Source: JAPOUP01 sp965221405 (GTDB lineage Bacteria; Pseudomonadota; Alphaproteobacteria; Rhodobacterales; Rhodobacteraceae). Taken from it: a stretch of DNA of 64,000 bases. Numbering within the stretch: position 1 is the first letter of the stretch; each line of letters begins with the position of its first letter. The position numbers and the translations under genes are program-made. Shown here in pieces: positions 34,147 to 44,641 of this stretch. The notes beneath the pieces are model-generated. The model had not been told where the DNA came from and ran no database searches. It saw only the letters and a program-made list of their open reading frames with translations. The stretch covers positions 2,666,001 to 2,730,000 of the forward strand of contig CBDCSE010000002.1 in the NCBI GenBank assembly GCA_965221405.1, given 5' to 3'.

Positions 34147-35877
34147 TCAGGGTTTGGTCTTTCCCTGTGTCCTGCGTGATGTGCGATGCGGTTTCCGGGG
34201 CGGTGTGTACAGAAAGGGTGCGGTGTTCCATGTCAGGCCCAGCGTGCGGTAGATGGTCTGCGCGTCCTGGGTGGCGCGACTGGGCAGTCCGAACCTGCGC
34301 GTGCCGTTGGTTTCGTGGAGAAGGCTGACCTGCAGTGCGTCGGGCGCGTCCTGGATGCGCGCCGGGCTCAACGGAACGCCGCGGGCCGCCAGACGGTAGC
34401 GGAGATGCCGCACGCAGCAGAAGGCCATGTAGCAGATCGCGATGTGCGCCCGGATGCGCCGATCCTGCCAGTGAAACACCGGCCGGATGCGCAGGTCGTG
34501 CCTGTTGGTGCGAAAGCAGGCCTCGATCTCCGCCAGTCGCCGGTATTGGCCTATAAGGTCCCGTGGATCCTCCGCGTCACAGCCCCACGCGACAATGCCG
34601 CGCAATCCATCCCAGGAGGCGGCTGCGGCGATCCTGTCCTCGTTGATGGTGACGCGTCCCTCGGGAAAGTCCAGGAAGCGGGCGGTGGCCGACGCGACGG
34701 GCGCGGCCGGGGTGGCGCCCCTGTCGAGTTTCCTGCGCAGTTTCTCGAGCCGGCGGGCGCGGTCCCGCGCGTCCTTGCGGGCCCGGCGCGGCGAGTGGGT
34801 GACCACCAGACGGCCCCCGTCCTCCAGGGGCAGATCCCGGATGGCGGCCACCGAGTCCGCGTACTCCGACCGTCCCCACGCCGCGTAGGCGGCCACGTCA
34901 AGGATCCGCGCCCTGAGCGCCTTCGGACAGGCTTTCAGCCGGGCGCCCAGGATATACGGGGTGCCCCGGTCCCGCAGCGCCTGCCGGTTGGCGCGGCTGA
35001 GCATGCCGGCGTCCGCGACCAGCGTGAACCGGGTCTCCGGATGGCGCCGCTCCAGCGCCGCCAGGGCCTTGACCAGCGTGTGGCCCTCATAGAGGTTTCC
35101 GGGAAACAGCCCATAGCCGACCGGGAGCCCCTCCGGCGTGATCAGAAGCGCCAGCACCACCTGGACCCGATGCGGCTTGCCGTCCTTGCTGTATCCCTTG
35201 AAACGGAGGCCGTTCTCCCGCTCACTCTCAAAGTAGGGCGTCGTGGTGTCGTAGAACACCACCGTGATGGGATCGGGCAACAGGGTCCGCGCCCGCTCCC
35301 GTGAAAGGGCGCATATGGCGTCCACCCGCGCGTCGGTGATCGCGTCCATGCTGCGATAGACCGAGTCCAGGTTCAGCGCCAGCACCCCCTCCTGCCGCAG
35401 TCGGGCCACCATCGCCCGCTTGGACTGCGGCCGCGCGACCCGCGCCAGGACCATTTCCCGGATCATCCGGCTGGCACTCCCGCGTCGGGAGCCAAACAGG
35501 CCCTCCCACCCGAGACGGTCGTAGACCGCGCCAAAGGCCTGGCGCACCCCGATGCCCGCACGGTGGTCTTCGCGACAGTCCGCGAGATCCACGCCAAACG
35601 GATCGGGACCGGTCCCGGCCGTCCGCGCGGCCGGCACCTGATCGAGAAGATCGTGGAACTGCCCGGGCGAGAACAGCGCCGGCTGTCGGCTCTCCTCCGC
35701 GGTGATCTCCTCGATGATCAGGCGCCCCAGGGACATCAGCTGGTCGAGCTGGGCCTCCGAGGTGGCGGTGCCGACATGGCGGACAACCCGCTGGCGGACC
35801 CTGGCGCCATCGCGGATGGAGGTGACGATCTGCACCTTGGTACGGTTCTCACCGAGGGGTTTCCCGCGAACGAACAC
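34147..35877 (-). CDS. IS1634-family transposase
   Basis: This 576-residue transposase is apparently intact. The N terminus (MFVRGKPLGENRTKVQIVTSIRDGARVRQRVVRHVG) is the family hallmark. A DDE core follows: the first Asp is in VVFYDTTTPYFES and the second in FTLVADAGMLSRANRQAL. The YREK-type glutamate region is LAEIEACFRTNRHDLRIRPVFHW, before RIRAHIAICYMAFCCVRHL. It carries out cut-and-paste transposition through the 14-bp ends. It reads in the same direction as groL, but a copy of the groL terminator stands between them. Confidence 0.92.
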   Translation of the reverse strand: MFVRGKPLGENRTKVQIVTSIRDGARVRQRVVRHVGTATSEAQLDQLMSLGRLIIEEITAEESRQPALFSPGQFHDLLDQVPAARTAGTGPDPFGVDLADCREDHRAGIGVRQAFGAVYDRLGWEGLFGSRRGSASRMIREMVLARVARPQSKRAMVARLRQEGVLALNLDSVYRSMDAITDARVDAICALSRERARTLLPDPITVVFYDTTTPYFESERENGLRFKGYSKDGKPHRVQVVLALLITPEGLPVGYGLFPGNLYEGHTLVKALAALERRHPETRFTLVADAGMLSRANRQALRDRGTPYILGARLKACPKALRARILDVAAYAAWGRSEYADSVAAIRDLPLEDGGRLVVTHSPRRARKDARDRARRLEKLRRKLDRGATPAAPVASATARFLDFPEGRVTINEDRIAAAASWDGLRGIVAWGCDAEDPRDLIGQYRRLAEIEACFRTNRHDLRIRPVFHWQDRRIRAHIAICYMAFCCVRHLRYRLAARGVPLSPARIQDAPDALQVSLLHETNGTRRFGLPSRATQDAQTIYRTLGLTWNTAPFLYTPPRKPHRTSRRTQGKTKP

Positions 35878-36025
35878 GATCCGGAGGATCTACAGCGGAT
35901 CTCCGGGAACCGCAGGGAAAATATTGCCAAAGGGCACTACATTCCGGTTTGCGGAAGGAACCACCGCAAACGCCAGCGATATAGGGGTCTGCAGATCACG
36001 ACCGGGCGCAAATGTCTGAAGTCAA

Positions 36026-36080
36026 GAAAAAAGGGGCCGCACAGGCGCGGCCCCTTGCGATAACCGTCGTTCGGAACGGC

Positions 36081-36096
<16 letters not shown>
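36026..36096. repeat. 71-bp direct repeat, right copy (authentic groL 3' end)
   Basis: This copy is identical to 33939-34009 and overlaps the last codons and the stop of groL. Confidence 0.9.
36027..36056 (-). terminator. groSL operon terminator
   Basis: The 10-bp stem AAGGGGCCGC / GCGGCCCCTT with loop ACAGGC is followed, in minus-strand sense, by six U, about 25 bases after the groL stop. Confidence 0.88.
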
Positions 36097-37724
<1,628 letters not shown>

Positions 37725-37775
37725 GGTTGCTTGCTCCTGGTTGTCTGGGTGTTTCGGTTGTTTCAGGACAGCGGC

Positions 37776-38063
37776 TCAGGAAACGATCCCGAGAATGTCG
37801 CTCTCCTTCATGATAAGCAGTTCCTCGCCGTCAAGCGTGATCTCCGTGCCGGACCACTTTCCGAACAGGATCTTGTCGCCGGCCTTGACGTCCATCGCGA
37901 TACGTTCTCCGTCATCGTCCTTGGCACCGTTGCCGACCGAGACAACTTCACCTTCGGCGGGCTTTTCCTTGGCGCTGTCCGGAATGATCAGGCCACCGGA
38001 CGTCTTTTCGTCAGATTCGACACGGCGGACCAATACCCGGTCATGCAGAGGTTTGAATGCCAT
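37776..38063 (-). CDS. groS: 10 kDa co-chaperonin GroES
   Basis: This is a complete 95-residue co-chaperonin, starting MAFKPLHDRVLVRRVES. The mobile loop (EKTSGGLIIPD) binds the GroEL apical domain. I prefer ATG 38063 to the in-frame ATG 38069, because GroES proteins start M-x-F-x-P-L-H-D. An AAGGAG ribosome binding site serves either. Regulated by the CIRCE operator upstream. Confidence 0.97.
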   Translation of the reverse strand: MAFKPLHDRVLVRRVESDEKTSGGLIIPDSAKEKPAEGEVVSVGNGAKDDDGERIAMDVKAGDKILFGKWSGTEITLDGEELLIMKESDILGIVS

Positions 38064-38104
38064 CTCCATACGCTCCTTCGTTCATGTTTCATATCCAAGC
38101 ATCA

Positions 38105-38131
38105 TTGGCACTCGCATGGTATGAGTGCCAA
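38105..38131. promoter_or_regulatory. CIRCE operator (HrcA site) of groSL
   Basis: TTGGCACTC and GAGTGCCAA form a perfect 9-bp inverted repeat with a 9-base spacer, the CIRCE layout (consensus TTAGCACTC-N9-GAGTGCTAA) with one symmetric change in each arm. It lies just downstream of the -10 box, so bound HrcA would block transcription until heat shock releases it. Confidence 0.92.
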
Positions 38132-38138
38132 CAGTGCG

Positions 38139-38167
38139 CATCTAGGAAGCGTGAGGGAGCCTGTCAA
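38139..38167 (-). promoter_or_regulatory. Vegetative promoter of groSL
   Basis: On the minus strand TTGACA (38167-38162), 17 bases, TAGATG (38144-38139). The CIRCE element starts about eight bases after the -10 box, over the expected transcription start. Confidence 0.8.
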
Positions 38168-38304
38168 TAGTATCCGGTGCGTGGAAACCAAAAAATTCCG
38201 GTCGACCCCGAAGCCTGGCGTTTCCGCAACCCCGGGCGTGACAACCCCGACCGGCTTTCATATAGAGTTGCGCGACCTTTCGTCAATGGGTGATGGGAAA
38301 AGAC

Positions 38305-39225
38305 ATGGTCATTGAAGTATTCGGGCATAAATCCCCTGACACCGACTCAGCCGGGTCCGCCATAATATGGGCTTGGTTCCTAAATGAGGTGCAGGGCGAG
38401 ACGGCCGAGGCTGTGCTTCTGGGCAAACCCGGTCCGGAAGCCGCTTTCGTGCTTGAACGCTGGGATGTTCCGACACCACGCATCATCGAGAGCATCGATC
38501 CCGGCCGGCCGGTGATCATTGTCGACACCAACAATCCGTCCGAACTTCCTGACGGAATTGGCGAAGCGGACATCCGGGCCGTCATTGACCACCACCGGCT
38601 CGCCGGTGGCCTTGCCACGAAGGGCCCGGTCGATGTGACGGTCCGCCCGCTGGCGTGCACCGCGACGGTCATGCACGAATTGATGGGACCAGACGCATCC
38701 AGAATGCCCTCATGGGTCAAGGGTATCATGCTCAGCTGCATCCTTTCCGACACGCTCGAATTCCGTTCACCCACCACAACCGAACGGGACAGGTCTCTGG
38801 CCGAACGGTTGGCCTCCGAACTTGGCCTGGACCCGTCTGCTTACGCTGCCGAGATGTTTGCCGCGAAATCCGACGTTTCGAGACTTTCGGACAAGGAACT
38901 GGTCCGCATGGATTCCAAAGAGCATGAAGTCGGTGGAACGAGGCTTCGCGTCTCCGTCATAGAAACCACCGCGCCGGCGCCGGTCATTGAACGCCGTGTC
39001 GGTCTGATGGCCGCGATGGAGCGGGTTGCGGAGGAGGACGGTCTCGACCAGGTGCTCCTTTTCATCGTCGACATCCTTGAGCGTGAAGCGATACTTCTGG
39101 TGCCCAATGACCTGGTCAAGGGGATCGCATCGAACAGTTTTGGTGTCGAGCCTACCGGCGACACGGTTGTCCTGCCCGGTGTGATGAGCCGCAAGAAGCA
39201 GATCATCCCAAGCCTGAGGATCTGA
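38305..39225 (+). CDS. ppaC: Manganese-dependent inorganic pyrophosphatase (family II)
   Basis: This is a protein of about 306 residues in the DHH phosphoesterase superfamily. The metal-binding motifs of family II pyrophosphatases are present: FGHKSPDTDS near the start, VDTNNPSEL, and the DHH signature in VIDHHRLAGG. The C-terminal substrate-binding domain has the SRKKQIIP motif. It hydrolyses pyrophosphate in the cytosol and so pulls biosynthetic reactions forward. In-frame ATG 38293 and GTG 38290 exist, but ATG 38305 gives the family start M-I-x-V-F-G-H-K. It is divergent from groS. Confidence 0.93.
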   Translation: MVIEVFGHKSPDTDSAGSAIIWAWFLNEVQGETAEAVLLGKPGPEAAFVLERWDVPTPRIIESIDPGRPVIIVDTNNPSELPDGIGEADIRAVIDHHRLAGGLATKGPVDVTVRPLACTATVMHELMGPDASRMPSWVKGIMLSCILSDTLEFRSPTTTERDRSLAERLASELGLDPSAYAAEMFAAKSDVSRLSDKELVRMDSKEHEVGGTRLRVSVIETTAPAPVIERRVGLMAAMERVAEEDGLDQVLLFIVDILEREAILLVPNDLVKGIASNSFGVEPTGDTVVLPGVMSRKKQIIPSLRI

Positions 39226-39369
39226 GCCCGGGATCCGGGCCGGAACCTTGCCGGTTGGCCGGCTTCGAAAGCGCAGCAGGGCAGGGGAGCCTCAAATGAC
39301 GGAACCACTCGTGGATCAAACACCGGAAACGGTTCGGGGGCGCGCAGGCCCGCGGCATGGGTGCCATCC

Positions 39370-40242
39370 ATGACACGGATCATAGAATCCCTGGCCGAAA
39401 TATCGGATGGCTATGACGTACTGCTCTGCGACCTCTGGGGTTGTCTGCACGACGGGCGACGTCCGTTCCGGCCCGCGGTGGAGGCATTGCGTGGCGCCAA
39501 GGCCAAGGGAATTGCGGTGGTGCTGGTTACCAACGCTCCAAGATCCCGCAGCGAGGTTGAGAGGCAGCTCGACCGGATGGGCCTTCCAAAGGACTGTTGG
39601 GACGTGATCACCAGTTCCGGCGATAGCGCCCGCGCGGCGATGTTCCGTGGTGAGGCTGGTTCCCGGGTGTGGTTCATTGGTGCCGAACATGACCTTTCCG
39701 TCTTCGAGCCCCTGAGGATCGTCGACAATCCGGTAGAAATCTTCCGCACGGAACCGGAACATGCCGAAGGTATCGTCTGCTGCGGGCCGGAAGACCCGTA
39801 TGCCGATCCGGAAACCTACCGTCCCCGGTTCGTCGATCCCGTCGAGAGAGGCGTACCGCTACTGTGTTTCAATCCCGACATCATGGTGGATATCGGCACA
39901 CGGAGGCAATGGTGTGCCGGTGCGCTCGCGCGGCTTTACTCGAGTATGGGCGGCACGAGTCACTATTTCGGAAAGCCGCATCCGCCGATCTACGATCTGG
40001 CGCGCCAGCGGCTTGCGGTGTTGGGCAAAGACTTTACGGCCAGCCGCACATTGGCCGTAGGAGACGGTATCGCGACCGACATCGCCGGTGCGGCGGGTGA
40101 GGGTATTGACGCACTGTTTATCACGGGAGGCCTTGCCGCCAGGGAGACCGGTACGGTGGAACAGCCGGATCCGGTCGCGCTCGGAAATTATCTGGAAAGA
40201 GAGAATTATGATCCCGCCTATTCGATCGGCTTCCTGCGTTAG
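39370..40242 (+). CDS. HAD-superfamily hydrolase (TIGR01459-like, class IIA)
   Basis: This is a 290-residue phosphatase of the NagD/PGP-like branch. Motif I has the nucleophile in LLCDLWGCLHDG. Motif II is VLVTNAPRSRSEV. Motif III/IV is FGKPHPPIYDLA followed by TLAVGDGIATDIAGAAGEGID, with the metal-binding aspartates. The cap lies between motifs II and III, as in class IIA. The substrate is unknown. It is commonly next to ribF in alphaproteobacteria, as here. ATG 39370 is preferred to the GTG at 39361. Confidence 0.9.
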   Translation: MTRIIESLAEISDGYDVLLCDLWGCLHDGRRPFRPAVEALRGAKAKGIAVVLVTNAPRSRSEVERQLDRMGLPKDCWDVITSSGDSARAAMFRGEAGSRVWFIGAEHDLSVFEPLRIVDNPVEIFRTEPEHAEGIVCCGPEDPYADPETYRPRFVDPVERGVPLLCFNPDIMVDIGTRRQWCAGALARLYSSMGGTSHYFGKPHPPIYDLARQRLAVLGKDFTASRTLAVGDGIATDIAGAAGEGIDALFITGGLAARETGTVEQPDPVALGNYLERENYDPAYSIGFLR

Positions 40243-40442
40243 GTGGACAGGACCGTTTCAGTTTCCCCGATCCGCGGCGGGCTGGGGTGGAGACCATCGT
40301 GATCCGCCGTTCCGTCGCCGCGTGACGCTTGATTGTCCCTTTACGTTGGGCGATAGGATCGTTCCGCAGGGCAAGGTGCCGGTGCTGACGCCAAGCCGTA
40401 AATTCCACTGACTTGCGGGGGGCGTCCCCGCCTCGGGTGACA

Positions 40443-41384
40443 ATGCGGATCTTCACGACCTGGCACGACCTGACAGAAACCGATCGAGGCGCTTCCGCCG
40501 CCATCGGCAATTTCGACGGCGTGCATCTAGGCCATCAGGCGGTGATTGACATTGCCCGCGCGGAGTCCGCGCGATCCGGCGTGCCGCTGGGAATCGTCAC
40601 GTTCGAGCCACATCCCCGGCAAGCGTTTGCGCCGGGTGCGCCACCGTTCCGGCTGATGAACGCAGAGACCCGGGCGCACCGGCTCGACAGGCTGGGCGTG
40701 AAGTTCCTTTACCAGCTCGAGTTCGGGCCCGAACTCTACGGTTTGACCCCGAAGCGGTTTGCCCGGGACATTCTGGCGGGGGGGCTGGGACTCTCACATG
40801 CAGTCGTGGGGGAGGACTTCCGCTTCGGCAAGGCCAGGGCGGGTAACGCTCGCGATCTTCAGGCCTTCGGGCACGAATTCGGTTTTCGCGTGTCCACGGC
40901 CCGTCTGGTCGAGGACCGTGGTGCCGAGGTCTCCTCGACGGCCATTCGCCGGAAACTGGCGGAAGGCAGGCCCCGCGAAGCCGCGGCGATGCTGGGTCAC
41001 TGGCATCGGATTGACGGGCCGGTCCTGCGTGGGGACCGGCGCGGCAAGACCCTCGGCTATCCCACCGCGAACATGTCGATCATGGATCTGCACCCACCGA
41101 AATTCGGGGTCTACGCGGTCCGTGTCGACGTGCTGGACGGGCCCCATCGGGGCAGCTATGCCGGTGCCGCCTCAATAGGCGTGCGGCCGATGTTCGGCGC
41201 GAATCCACCTAACCTCGAAACGCATATTTTTGACTTCGAGGGGGAGCTGTACGGCACGCGCCTTTCCGTCGCGCTGGTTGAATACCTGCGACCGGAGCTG
41301 AAGTTCGAAAGCATAGCTCCATTGATTGAGCAGATGTCCGCTGACTGCGTCCGCGCCCGTAGGATCATCGCTGACCTGCCATGA
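40443..41384 (+). CDS. ribF: Bifunctional riboflavin kinase / FAD synthetase
   Basis: The 313-residue protein has two domains. The N-terminal nucleotidyltransferase domain carries AAIGNFDGVHLGHQAV and the later SSTAIRRKLAEG motif, and makes FAD from FMN and ATP. The C-terminal riboflavin kinase domain has GDRRGKTLGYPTANM with its P-T-A-N metal site and phosphorylates riboflavin. Length is normal. The upstream in-frame codons (from 40413) have no support. The stop overlaps the next start (ATGA), so translation is coupled. Confidence 0.96.
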   Translation: MRIFTTWHDLTETDRGASAAIGNFDGVHLGHQAVIDIARAESARSGVPLGIVTFEPHPRQAFAPGAPPFRLMNAETRAHRLDRLGVKFLYQLEFGPELYGLTPKRFARDILAGGLGLSHAVVGEDFRFGKARAGNARDLQAFGHEFGFRVSTARLVEDRGAEVSSTAIRRKLAEGRPREAAAMLGHWHRIDGPVLRGDRRGKTLGYPTANMSIMDLHPPKFGVYAVRVDVLDGPHRGSYAGAASIGVRPMFGANPPNLETHIFDFEGELYGTRLSVALVEYLRPELKFESIAPLIEQMSADCVRARRIIADLP

Positions 41385-41854
41385 GAGTTGATCCGGTCAG
41401 GCGTGAGGGGTTACGGGACCGGTTCTGGGAGCGTGTACCCATCGACCGGCTGGCGCCAAGGGAATGGGAGGCATTGTGCGACGGATGCGGAAAGTGCTGC
41501 CTGAACAAGCTTGAGGATCCCGATACCGACGAGGTCACGTTCACCCGTGTCGCCTGTCGACTTCTGGATTGCGAGACCTGTAGATGTGCCCAATACCGTA
41601 TCCGCCGGCAGTTGGTTCCCGACTGCGTTGTCCTGACGCCCGCGAACATCGGGGAGATCGCGTATTGGATGCCTGAAACCTGCGCCTACCGGTTACTTTG
41701 GGAAGGTCGGGAGCTTCCCGATTGGCATCCCCTTGTCTCCGGGAGGGAGGAAAGCGTTCACGAGGCTGGCATCTCGGTGTTGGGCCTGACGGTGCCTGAA
41801 TTCGAGGTACCGGAGGAAGAATGGGAAAACTATGTGATTGAAGGACCGATCTGA
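41381..41854 (+). CDS. YcgN-family cysteine-cluster protein (UPF0260)
   Basis: This 157-residue protein has the family cluster CDGCGKCC at about 33-40, then CRLLDCETCRC and later cysteines, suggesting a metal or Fe-S site. It starts within the ribF stop. The molecular role of the family is not established. Confidence 0.9.
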   Translation: MRVDPVRREGLRDRFWERVPIDRLAPREWEALCDGCGKCCLNKLEDPDTDEVTFTRVACRLLDCETCRCAQYRIRRQLVPDCVVLTPANIGEIAYWMPETCAYRLLWEGRELPDWHPLVSGREESVHEAGISVLGLTVPEFEVPEEEWENYVIEGPI

Positions 41855-42907
41855 ATGCAGTTCGCTTCTGACAACTCTTCCGGAGCGCATCCGGCGGTCA
41901 TCGACGCGATTGTCCGCGTCAATGAGGGATTCACACCTTCCTACGGTGCCGATCCGACGATGGATCGGGTCAGGGAACGGATCCGTGACGTCTTCGAGGC
42001 TCCCGACGCCGCCGTCTATCTCGTGGCGACCGGAACCGCCGCCAACGCCGTTTCCCTGGCGGCGGTCTGTCCTCCCTGGTCAGCCGTGTACTGTCATCGA
42101 CATTCCCACATTATGGAGGACGAATGCGGCGCACCGGAATTCTACACCGGTGGCGCAAAACTCGTTCCGGTCTATGGAGAGGCCGCCAAGATGGATCCGG
42201 CCTGCCTTTCCGAGACACTTGGGGCGGCTGTCCATGTGGGCGTGCACAATGTCCAGCGTGGTGCGGTCTCGATCACCAATGTCACGGAAATGGGCGCGGT
42301 GTACGGCGCGGACGAGGTGGCCGGACTCTGCGCCATTGCGAGGGAATGGAACCTGCCGTGCCATATGGATGGCGCGCGGCTCGCGAACGCTTTGGCGGCG
42401 ACGGATTGCAGCCCGGCGGAAATGACGTGGAAGGCCGGGATCGACGTTCTCAGTCTCGGCGGCACCAAGAACGGACTGATTGGAGCCGAGGCGGTCGTGA
42501 TTTTCGATCCCGGGAAGTCGTGGGAATTTGAGCTTCGGCGGAAGCGGGGCGGACATCTCTTCTCGAAGCACCGCTACCTGTCGGCGCAGATGGAGGCCTA
42601 TCTGGAGGACGGGCTGTGGCTGCGGCTGGCCCGCACCGCCAATGCGGCCGGCGCGAGACTTGCCCGGGGCATCGCCGCCGTCGACGGCGCTTCACTGGTG
42701 GGCTCCGCCGATGCCAACATGGTTTTCGCCGTTATGCCCCGTTCGGCACACCGTAGAGCGCTTGACGCGGGTGCCGTCTATTATCCTTGGCCGGGCTCCT
42801 GGCAGGAGGACGGTCCGGATGACCAGCCGTTATGTGCCAGGATGGTCTGCAGTTGGTGCACGTCCAATGCCGAGGTCGACCGACTTCTGGCCGCTTTCAG
42901 GAATTGA
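41855..42907 (+). CDS. ltaE: Low-specificity L-threonine aldolase
   Basis: This is a complete 350-residue fold-type I PLP enzyme. It opens QFASDNSSGAHPAVIDAI and contains DGARLANAL. The Schiff-base lysine is K205 in SLGGTKNGL, in the setting used by beta-eliminating-type aldolases. It splits L-threonine and allo-threonine to glycine and acetaldehyde in the cytosol. It starts one base after the YcgN stop. Confidence 0.93.
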   Translation: MQFASDNSSGAHPAVIDAIVRVNEGFTPSYGADPTMDRVRERIRDVFEAPDAAVYLVATGTAANAVSLAAVCPPWSAVYCHRHSHIMEDECGAPEFYTGGAKLVPVYGEAAKMDPACLSETLGAAVHVGVHNVQRGAVSITNVTEMGAVYGADEVAGLCAIAREWNLPCHMDGARLANALAATDCSPAEMTWKAGIDVLSLGGTKNGLIGAEAVVIFDPGKSWEFELRRKRGGHLFSKHRYLSAQMEAYLEDGLWLRLARTANAAGARLARGIAAVDGASLVGSADANMVFAVMPRSAHRRALDAGAVYYPWPGSWQEDGPDDQPLCARMVCSWCTSNAEVDRLLAAFRN

Positions 42908-43349
42908 GGGGCTGTACGCTCGGTGCCCACGGTTTCCTTGGAGGTGCGCCAAAGTGCCATGATCCCCGATGACCACGGCCACCGCGCATCCCTGTCCTCA
43001 ACCAACGTCACTTGGCGAAACGCCGCACGGATCAATTTCCCCTGTGTCGGTGCCGGGCCATTTGTCCCGTGCGGCATGAAAGGCTCATTCGGCTCCGGGC
43101 TGACAATCGGAGGGACCGATCCTCACAATCGACCTTTCAGTCGGTTCGCCGCGTTCCTGCATTTTGCCTGCTGAATGCCCCTCCCGGCGGTTTTCCGCTT
43201 TTCTGGCGCGAGGCGAATCCGTAGCGGCCGACAGGTGGAGCCGAACATGTCGAATTTCCCCACGATGCGCTGTTTCCAAGACCGTATCGGGATGCTAGGG
43301 GTATCGACGTCGCGAATCTCCTGTACGGCTCTCTTAGCGATCTCTGCCC
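42908..43349. other. Gap between ltaE and prs
   Basis: About 440 bp without a coding frame I can support. It must hold the prs promoter, but no confident box pair stands out. No tRNA or other RNA is seen. Confidence 0.4.
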
Positions 43350-44423
43350 ATGCCGAACCCCATAGATCCGAAGCTAATCTCCGGAAACGCCAATCGCCCT
43401 CTCGCAATGGCCGTCGCGCGTCGAATGTCGATGCATCTCGGCGTCGATATCGAACTCGTCCGTGCCAGGGTTGAGCGCTTCAACGATGGAGAGATATTCG
43501 TCGAGGTGTTCGAGAACGTCCGCGGCGAGAACATGTTCATCGTTCAGCCGACCTCCAATCCCGCGAACGACAACCTGATGGAGCTCCTGATCATGGCCGA
43601 TGCGCTTCGCAGGTCCTCGGCCTCCCGGATCACCGCCGTGATTCCCTATTTCGGCTATGCCCGCCAGGACCGCCGTACCAAGGCGCGGACGCCGATAAGC
43701 GCCAAGCTGGTCTCTGACATGATTGTCGGTGCCGGGATCGAGCGCGTCCTGACAATAGATCTGCATGCCGCGCAGATACAGGGTTTCTTCGATATTCCCG
43801 TGGACAACCTCTATGCCGCTCCTGTCTTCGCTCTTGACATCATGCATCAGTTCAGCGGGTGCATCCGCGATGTCACCGTTGTCTCGCCTGACGTCGGTGG
43901 TGTTGAGCGTGCCCGGGAACTCGCCAAGCGTATAGGCTGTGCGCTTGCCATCGTTGACAAGCGCCGTGACGCACCGGGGGATGTGGCCGAGATGACGGTG
44001 ATCGGGGACGTCACGGGCAAGACCTGTATCATTGTCGATGACATCGTCGACACGGCCGGCACATTGTGTAAAGCCGCTGACCTTCTGATCGAGAGTGGCG
44101 CGATAGAGGTCCATTCCTACATTACCCACGGAGTGCTTTCGGGCAAGGCGGTGCAGCGTGTCGCCGGATCGCGGATGAAGAGTCTGGTGATAACGGATAC
44201 CATTCATCCGAGCATAGAGGCGCGGGAGGCGGCCAATATAAGAATTCTGTCCATCGCCCCGGTATTCGCCCTGGCAATCATGAATATATGGAATGGCAAC
44301 AGCGTTAGCTCGCTTTTTGAGACCGACACGCTCCGGCGCATCTACGAGGGCGCGTTTATTGGTGATCTGTTCTCATCCCAGAATATGGGCATGAACCCTG
44401 CAGCCGCGGCTGCGACAGGATAA
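43350..44423 (+). CDS. prs: Ribose-phosphate pyrophosphokinase
   Basis: This is a complete class I PRPP synthetase of 357 residues. The ATP loop region (RANRP-like GNANRPLAMAVARRM, YGYARQDRR-like PYFGYARQDRRTKARTPISAK), the catalytic VSPDVGGVERARELAKRI and the PRPP-binding loop VDDIVDTAGTL are clear. It makes PRPP from ribose 5-phosphate and ATP for nucleotides, histidine, tryptophan and NAD. The tail after SVSSLFE is about 30 residues longer than in E. coli. Confidence 0.96.
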   Translation: MPNPIDPKLISGNANRPLAMAVARRMSMHLGVDIELVRARVERFNDGEIFVEVFENVRGENMFIVQPTSNPANDNLMELLIMADALRRSSASRITAVIPYFGYARQDRRTKARTPISAKLVSDMIVGAGIERVLTIDLHAAQIQGFFDIPVDNLYAAPVFALDIMHQFSGCIRDVTVVSPDVGGVERARELAKRIGCALAIVDKRRDAPGDVAEMTVIGDVTGKTCIIVDDIVDTAGTLCKAADLLIESGAIEVHSYITHGVLSGKAVQRVAGSRMKSLVITDTIHPSIEAREAANIRILSIAPVFALAIMNIWNGNSVSSLFETDTLRRIYEGAFIGDLFSSQNMGMNPAAAAATG

Positions 44424-44507
44424 CAGCCCCGGTTCCGCATTGGGGCCGTTCTCCGTCCGCGGATAACCTATAGGGATCCGCCCATATATACTCGGAGTCC
44501 TGAACTC

Positions 44508-44519
44508 GCCCTTAAGGGC
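44508..44519. repeat. 12-bp palindrome after prs
   Basis: GCCCTTAAGGGC lies about 90 bp after the prs stop. It has no U run and so is not a convincing terminator. It may mark the edge of the inserted IS DNA. Confidence 0.3.
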
Positions 44520-44641
44520 TGGAATGATTCGCGGAACGGTCCAGATACCCCGAAAACGGATTGTGCATCAACCAGTCGGCGGGCACGGGGTGCGACTCTC
44601 GTATGGTTTACCTTTTGGTTCCCTGGCATTTCTCCCGCGAA

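Larger units (their letters stand above)
34010..36025 (-). mobile_element. Complete IS1634-family insertion sequence
   Basis: The element is 2016 bp. Its ends carry 14-bp inverted repeats: TTGAGTTCAGACAT at 34010-34023, and TTGACTTCAGACAT read inwards from 36025 (13 of 14 identical). Outside both ends lies the same 71-bp sequence. One long transposase gene fills the element. Members of this family, for example IS1634 of Mycoplasma and IS1549 of Mycobacterium, are known for unusually long and variable target duplications, so the 71 bp fit. The identical duplications suggest a recent insertion. Confidence 0.88.

Noticed and set aside
34067..35944. The 16-bp direct repeats as target duplication of a shorter IS
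   Set aside because: The sequences just inside them are not inverted repeats, whereas 14-bp inverted repeats lie exactly against the 71-bp duplication.
40770..40800. G7 run in ribF as a phase-variation site
   Set aside because: It lies in frame within a conserved, intact housekeeping gene and is short; no second start is nearby.
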